Shown: positions 60,814 through 64,000 of the stretch, one piece after another
Layout of the letters: each line of letters starts with the position of its first letter
How positions within the stretch are numbered: position 1 is the first letter of the stretch
From: Novosphingobium sp. UBA6272
GTDB lineage: Bacteria; Pseudomonadota; Alphaproteobacteria; Sphingomonadales; Sphingomonadaceae
DNA: 64,000 nt
Direction: 5' to 3'
Assembly (NCBI RefSeq): GCF_002440635.1
Contig: NZ_DJUW01000001.1
Span: 37,423-101,422, forward strand
Notes under the pieces: model-generated
What the model saw: only the letters and a program-made list of their open reading frames with translations
Databases searched by the model: none
Told to the model about the DNA's origin: nothing
Program-made: the position numbers and the translations under genes

Positions 60814-61683
60814 TCACTTGGGTTGGTAGGTCTGCTCGACCCCGGGGAAGCTGCGCTTGCGCACTTCTTCGGCGTATTGGCCCGCCGCGCTGGAAATCAG
60901 CCCGGCGATTTCGCCATAGCGCTTCACGAAGCGCGGTACGCGCTCGAACATGCCCATCATGTCTTCGGTGACCAGCACCTGTCCGTCGCACTGGGCCGAT
61001 GCCCCGATCCCGATCGAAGGACAGGCGATCGCCTTGGTCGCTTCGATCGCGATCGGTTCGACCACGCCTTCGATCACGATCGCAAAGGCCCCGGCCTGAT
61101 CGATCGCTTGGGCGTCGGTGACGATCTTCTTGGCTTCGGCGTCGCTGCGCCCGCGGGCGTTGTAGCCGCCCAGCGTGTTGACCGCCTGAGGGGTCAGGCC
61201 AACGTGGCCCATCACCGGGATGCCGCGGCCGGTAAGGAAAGCGACCGTTTCGGCCATCACCGCGCCGCCTTCCAGCTTGACCGCGCTGGCACCGGTCTCG
61301 ACCATGATCCGCGAGGCGGTGGCAAAGGCCTGCTCGGGCGAGGCTTCGTAGGAACCGAACGGCAGGTCGATCACCACGGCGGCGTGATAGGAGCCGCGCA
61401 CCACGGCTGCGCCATGCGCGATCATCATGTCTACCGTCACCTGCAGGCTGCTGGGCAGGCCATAGATCACCTGGCCGAGCGAATCCCCGCACAGGATCAG
61501 GTCGCAGTGCTGATCGAGCAGCTGTGCCTGCCGCGCGGTATAGGCGGTCAGCATCACGATCGGTTCGGCGGTAACGCCGTCCTGCTTGCGCTGGCGGATC
61601 GCCGGGATCGAAAGGCGGCGCAGCGGCGAGGGCGTGGGGTGCGCCCGGCTGGTGGCCGTATCGAGCTGGAAGGTCGTAGACAT
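60814..61683 (-). CDS. panB: 3-methyl-2-oxobutanoate hydroxymethyltransferase
   Basis: PanB adds a hydroxymethyl group to ketoisovalerate, the first committed step to pantothenate and CoA. The 289-residue TIM barrel has LTAYTARQAQLLD, the metal site GDSLGQVIYG, VKLEGG, GHVGLTPQAVNTLGGY and IGIGASAQCDGQ. No panC or panD is adjacent. ATG 61683 gives the usual short leader. The DUF475 gene follows on the same strand after 46 bases. Confidence 0.96.
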   Translation of the reverse strand: MSTTFQLDTATSRAHPTPSPLRRLSIPAIRQRKQDGVTAEPIVMLTAYTARQAQLLDQHCDLILCGDSLGQVIYGLPSSLQVTVDMMIAHGAAVVRGSYHAAVVIDLPFGSYEASPEQAFATASRIMVETGASAVKLEGGAVMAETVAFLTGRGIPVMGHVGLTPQAVNTLGGYNARGRSDAEAKKIVTDAQAIDQAGAFAIVIEGVVEPIAIEATKAIACPSIGIGASAQCDGQVLVTEDMMGMFERVPRFVKRYGEIAGLISSAAGQYAEEVRKRSFPGVEQTYQPK

Positions 61684-61734
61684 GGCGGCGCTTTAGCCGC
61701 TCGGTGCAATCTGGGGAAGGGCGGCTTTTAGCGC

Positions 61735-61762
61735 TTGCCATAAGGCGACTTGCCGCTAGCTT
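61735..61762 (+). promoter_or_regulatory. possible promoter of the amino-acid permease
   Basis: -35 TTGCCA (61735-61740), 16-base spacer and weak -10 TAGCTT (61757-61762), about 60 bases before the start codon. Confidence 0.38.
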
Positions 61763-61825
61763 TCGCGCCAGGGAAAAACGTGGGCCCGCGCTGCGGCGCA
61801 GGGCCTTAAGATTTAGGGGAAATGC

Positions 61826-63367
61826 ATGTTTGGTCGCGTGAAATCACTCGACGCCATTCTGGCAACTGCCGAAAAGAAATCGCTGCATCGCTCGTTGGGG
61901 GCCTTCCAGCTCACCATGTTGGGGATCGGAGCGGTGATCGGCACCGGTATTTTCGTTCTGACCGCCGAAGCCGCGCAAAAGGCTGGCCCGGGCATGATGA
62001 TCAGCTTCATCATCGCTGGTTTTGTCTGTGCTGTGGCGGCTCTTTGTTATGCTGAGATGGCGGCGATGGTGCCGGTTTCGGGATCTGCCTACACCTATAG
62101 CTACGCGGTCATGGGCGAATTGATCGCCTGGATGGTCGGCTGGGCCCTGATCCTCGAATATGCCGTTGCGGCAGGGGCGGTCAGTGTCGGCTGGTCAGGC
62201 TATGTGGTTGGTTTGATAGAGAATGCGGTGGGTATCGACATACCCGATATGCTGGTTCGCGGGCCTTATGATGGTGGGGTGATCAACCTGCCGGCGATGC
62301 TGATTGCCGGTCTCGTCACATGGCTGCTGGTGATCGGCACCCGGGAAAGCGCCTCGGTTAACGCGGTGCTGGTGGCGATCAAGGTGGCGGCGCTGACTCT
62401 GTTCATCATTCTGGCCGTGCCGGTGATGAAGATGGAGAATTTCGAGCCCTTCTCGCCGCTCGGGTTTGGCGGGATCGGTGCTGCTGCGGCTTCGATCTTT
62501 TTCGCCTATGTCGGGTTCGACGCGGTTTCGACCGCAGCTGAAGAGACCAAGAATCCGCAACGCAACATGCCGATCGGTTTGATCGGGAGCCTTGGCATCT
62601 GCACAATCTTCTACTTGCTGGTGGCCGCCGGGGTGATCGGTTCGGTGGGCGCGCAGCCGGTGATGGATGCTGCCGGGGCCGGGCTGGAACCGGGTAGCCG
62701 TGAACTGGCTGCTCAGTGCGCCGCGATTGCCGATCAGGCAGTGGTCTGCTCGAAGGAAGCGCTGGCCTGGACGCTGCGCGAAATCGGTTGGCCGCAAATC
62801 GGTAACCTGATTGGCCTTGCGGCCGGTCTGGCGCTGCCATCGGTGATCCTGATGATGATGTTTGGGCAGACCCGCATCTTCTTCGTGATGAGCCGCGACG
62901 GCTTGCTGCCTGAAGCCTTCTCGAAGATTCACCCGCGCTACAACACGCCGTACTTTATCACGATTATCACTGGCATTGGTGTTGCGCTGTTTGCGGCATT
63001 CTTCCCGGTTGGGTTGCTGGCCAACATTTCGAATTCAGGAACGTTGTTTGCTTTTGCGGCGGTGTCGATCGCGGTGTTGGTTATTCGCCGCAGCGATCCT
63101 TCGCGGCATCGCCCGTTCCGGACTCCGGCGATCTGGTTGACCGCGCCCCTGTCGATCGCGGGCTGTCTCTATCTGTTTTACAAGCTCGACGTGAAAAGCC
63201 AGATCCTGTTTGCGATCTGGGCGGGTGTCGGGCTGGTGGTGTACTTCGCCTACAGCCGCAGCCGCAGCCATGTCGGTCGCGGTCTGGTCGAAGTGCATGA
63301 AGGCGATGAAGGTATTCCGCCGCAGCCGGTTGCGCCGCTGCCGGGTGATATTGACATCAACGACTGA
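61826..63367 (+). CDS. APC superfamily amino-acid permease
   Basis: A 513-residue transporter of the amino acid-polyamine-organocation superfamily, close to the cationic amino-acid type. About 12-14 helices are visible, with the unwound helix 1 (LTMLGIGAVIGTGIFVLTA), YAEMAAMVPVSGSAYTYSY, FFAYVGFDAVSTAAEETKNP and RIFFVMSRDGLLP. The long acidic, Pro-rich cytoplasmic tail is variable. Substrate is not deducible. AGGGGA lies ahead of the ATG at 61826. A good terminator follows. Confidence 0.92.
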   Translation: MFGRVKSLDAILATAEKKSLHRSLGAFQLTMLGIGAVIGTGIFVLTAEAAQKAGPGMMISFIIAGFVCAVAALCYAEMAAMVPVSGSAYTYSYAVMGELIAWMVGWALILEYAVAAGAVSVGWSGYVVGLIENAVGIDIPDMLVRGPYDGGVINLPAMLIAGLVTWLLVIGTRESASVNAVLVAIKVAALTLFIILAVPVMKMENFEPFSPLGFGGIGAAAASIFFAYVGFDAVSTAAEETKNPQRNMPIGLIGSLGICTIFYLLVAAGVIGSVGAQPVMDAAGAGLEPGSRELAAQCAAIADQAVVCSKEALAWTLREIGWPQIGNLIGLAAGLALPSVILMMMFGQTRIFFVMSRDGLLPEAFSKIHPRYNTPYFITIITGIGVALFAAFFPVGLLANISNSGTLFAFAAVSIAVLVIRRSDPSRHRPFRTPAIWLTAPLSIAGCLYLFYKLDVKSQILFAIWAGVGLVVYFAYSRSRSHVGRGLVEVHEGDEGIPPQPVAPLPGDIDIND

Positions 63368-63392
63368 CGCTTGGCCATTGCCGGTTTGAAGG

Positions 63393-63424
63393 GGCCGTCC
63401 GCGCAAGCGGGCGGCCTTTTCGTT
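63393..63424 (+). terminator. terminator of the amino-acid permease
   Basis: A 10-bp stem (GGCCGTCCGC with GCGGGCGGCC, one G-T pair), GCAA tetraloop, then TTTTCGTT. Confidence 0.88.
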
Positions 63425-63462
63425 TGCGCGTGTGAGAAGGGATTGCGAATCACTACGAATGA

Positions 63463-63477
63463 GAACATAAATAGAAC
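63463..63477. promoter_or_regulatory. LexA (SOS) box of imuA
   Basis: GAAC-ATAAATA-GAAC is an exact match to the alphaproteobacterial LexA site (GTTC-N7-GTTC on the other strand), 15 bases before the imuA ATG. Confidence 0.85.
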
Positions 63478-63491
63478 AAAGGCGATTCCCG

Positions 63492-64000
63492 ATGACTGTG
63501 ATTACCCCGCTTGCCGCCTTCGCGCGGCCCCGTGTCCCTCGCCATCAAGCGGCAGGTACAGCCTTGTCGCGCTGGCGGCCGGGACTGGGCGAGGGGGCCT
63601 TGCATGGCGAGATATTTGCTCCGGCGGGCGAAGGCAGCGGGGCGGCGCTGGCGCTGGCCCTGGCGCTCGATCGGGGCGGCGCGGAGAGCGATCGCGGCTG
63701 GCTGTGGGTCCAGGATGCTCGGGCGATCAGGCTGGGCGGGCGGCCGTATCAGCCGGGCCTGCCGGCAGCGCTGCGCCACCGGCTGGTCCACGTTGCCGCA
63801 AAGACGCCCGAGGACGCGCTGTTCGCGCTGGAAGAAGGGCTGCGTTGCCGCGATCTGGCTTTCGTGATCGGAGAGATCGCCGGCAATCCCCGCGCGCTCA
63901 ATTTCACCGCCGCGCGGCGGCTCAGTCTGGCGGTGGAGCGGCATGGCGTGCCGCTGTGGCTGGTCCGGCTGGGTGCGGCGCACGAATTGTCCTCCGCCCG
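63492..64000 (+). CDS. imuA: ImuA-type mutagenesis protein (3' end outside window)
   Basis: The frame from ATG 63492 stays open to the right edge; 169 codons are present. The sequence LHGEIFAPAGEGSGAALALAL, WLWVQDARAIRLGGRPYQPG and VIGEIAGNPRALNFTAARRL (each quoted in part) matches the ImuA family, a RecA-like protein encoded with imuB and dnaE2 in the SOS-induced mutagenic translesion cassette. The LexA box just upstream supports this. The neighbours that would prove it lie beyond the window. Confidence 0.85.
   Translation, partial: MTVITPLAAFARPRVPRHQAAGTALSRWRPGLGEGALHGEIFAPAGEGSGAALALALALDRGGAESDRGWLWVQDARAIRLGGRPYQPGLPAALRHRLVHVAAKTPEDALFALEEGLRCRDLAFVIGEIAGNPRALNFTAARRLSLAVERHGVPLWLVRLGAAHELSSA

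Overview
The window is a GC-rich bacterial chromosome segment, densely packed on both strands, with no rRNA, phage, insertion sequence or CRISPR. It most likely comes from an alphaproteobacterium of the order Sphingomonadales (Sphingomonadaceae or Erythrobacteraceae); this is inferred from gene content and order, not from a search. The clues are lon-hupB, recG/sdhE/mfd, a zapA-6S RNA-formyl-THF cyclo-ligase block, tkt-gap-pgk-class I aldolase, an EpsB/PrsK/PrsR exopolysaccharide module, an alphaproteobacterial LexA box (GAAC-N7-GAAC) before imuA, and short interspersed palindromic repeats of a type common in this order.

Layout. 1-7.9 kb: lon (cut by the left edge), hupB, an acyltransferase, secA and a TauE/SafE exporter. 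7.9-18.6 kb: tRNA-Asn, nadK, an EAL phosphodiesterase, the mfd/sdhE/host-attachment block facing recG, tRNA-Pro and thyA. 18.6-24.3 kb is the most accessory-looking stretch: a TIR-membrane-TolB-like-TPR protein and a small lipoprotein converge on three tandem secreted trypsin-fold proteases. 24.5-28.2 kb: the branched-chain keto acid dehydrogenase E1 alpha, E1 beta and E2 operon, whose E2 gene carries three in-frame palindromic repeats. 28.2-32.7 kb: small genes, tRNA-Asp, and the zapA-6S RNA-cyclo-ligase block. 32.8-38.2 kb: transketolase, GAPDH, phosphoglycerate kinase and aldolase. 38.2-46.9 kb: thiE, an OPT transporter, efp, suhB, tRNA-Leu and a rubrerythrin/Fe-S/DUF3501 operon. 47.5-50.7 kb: isocitrate lyase and a divergent XRE/RamB-like regulator sharing a region with two matching operators. 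50.8-57.5 kb: EpsB-like glycosyltransferase, PrsK, PrsR and a TPR protein. 57.5-64 kb: CoA-transferase/racemase, two membrane proteins, panB, an amino-acid permease and the start of the SOS gene imuA.

How it fits together. Most genes are housekeeping: protein export and quality control, transcription-coupled repair, central carbon metabolism and cofactor synthesis. Isocitrate lyase with its regulator, together with branched-chain keto acid oxidation, suggests growth on acetate, fatty acids or amino acids. The non-coding layer is informative: four tRNA genes share one promoter design with a GC-rich discriminator, tRNA-Asp sits inside a perfect inverted repeat that covers its CCA end, and a 6S RNA is visible from synteny and folding. 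The best candidates for undescribed biology are the triple protease operon beside the TIR protein, the tRNA-Asp precursor structure, and the palindromic repeats living inside a coding sequence.
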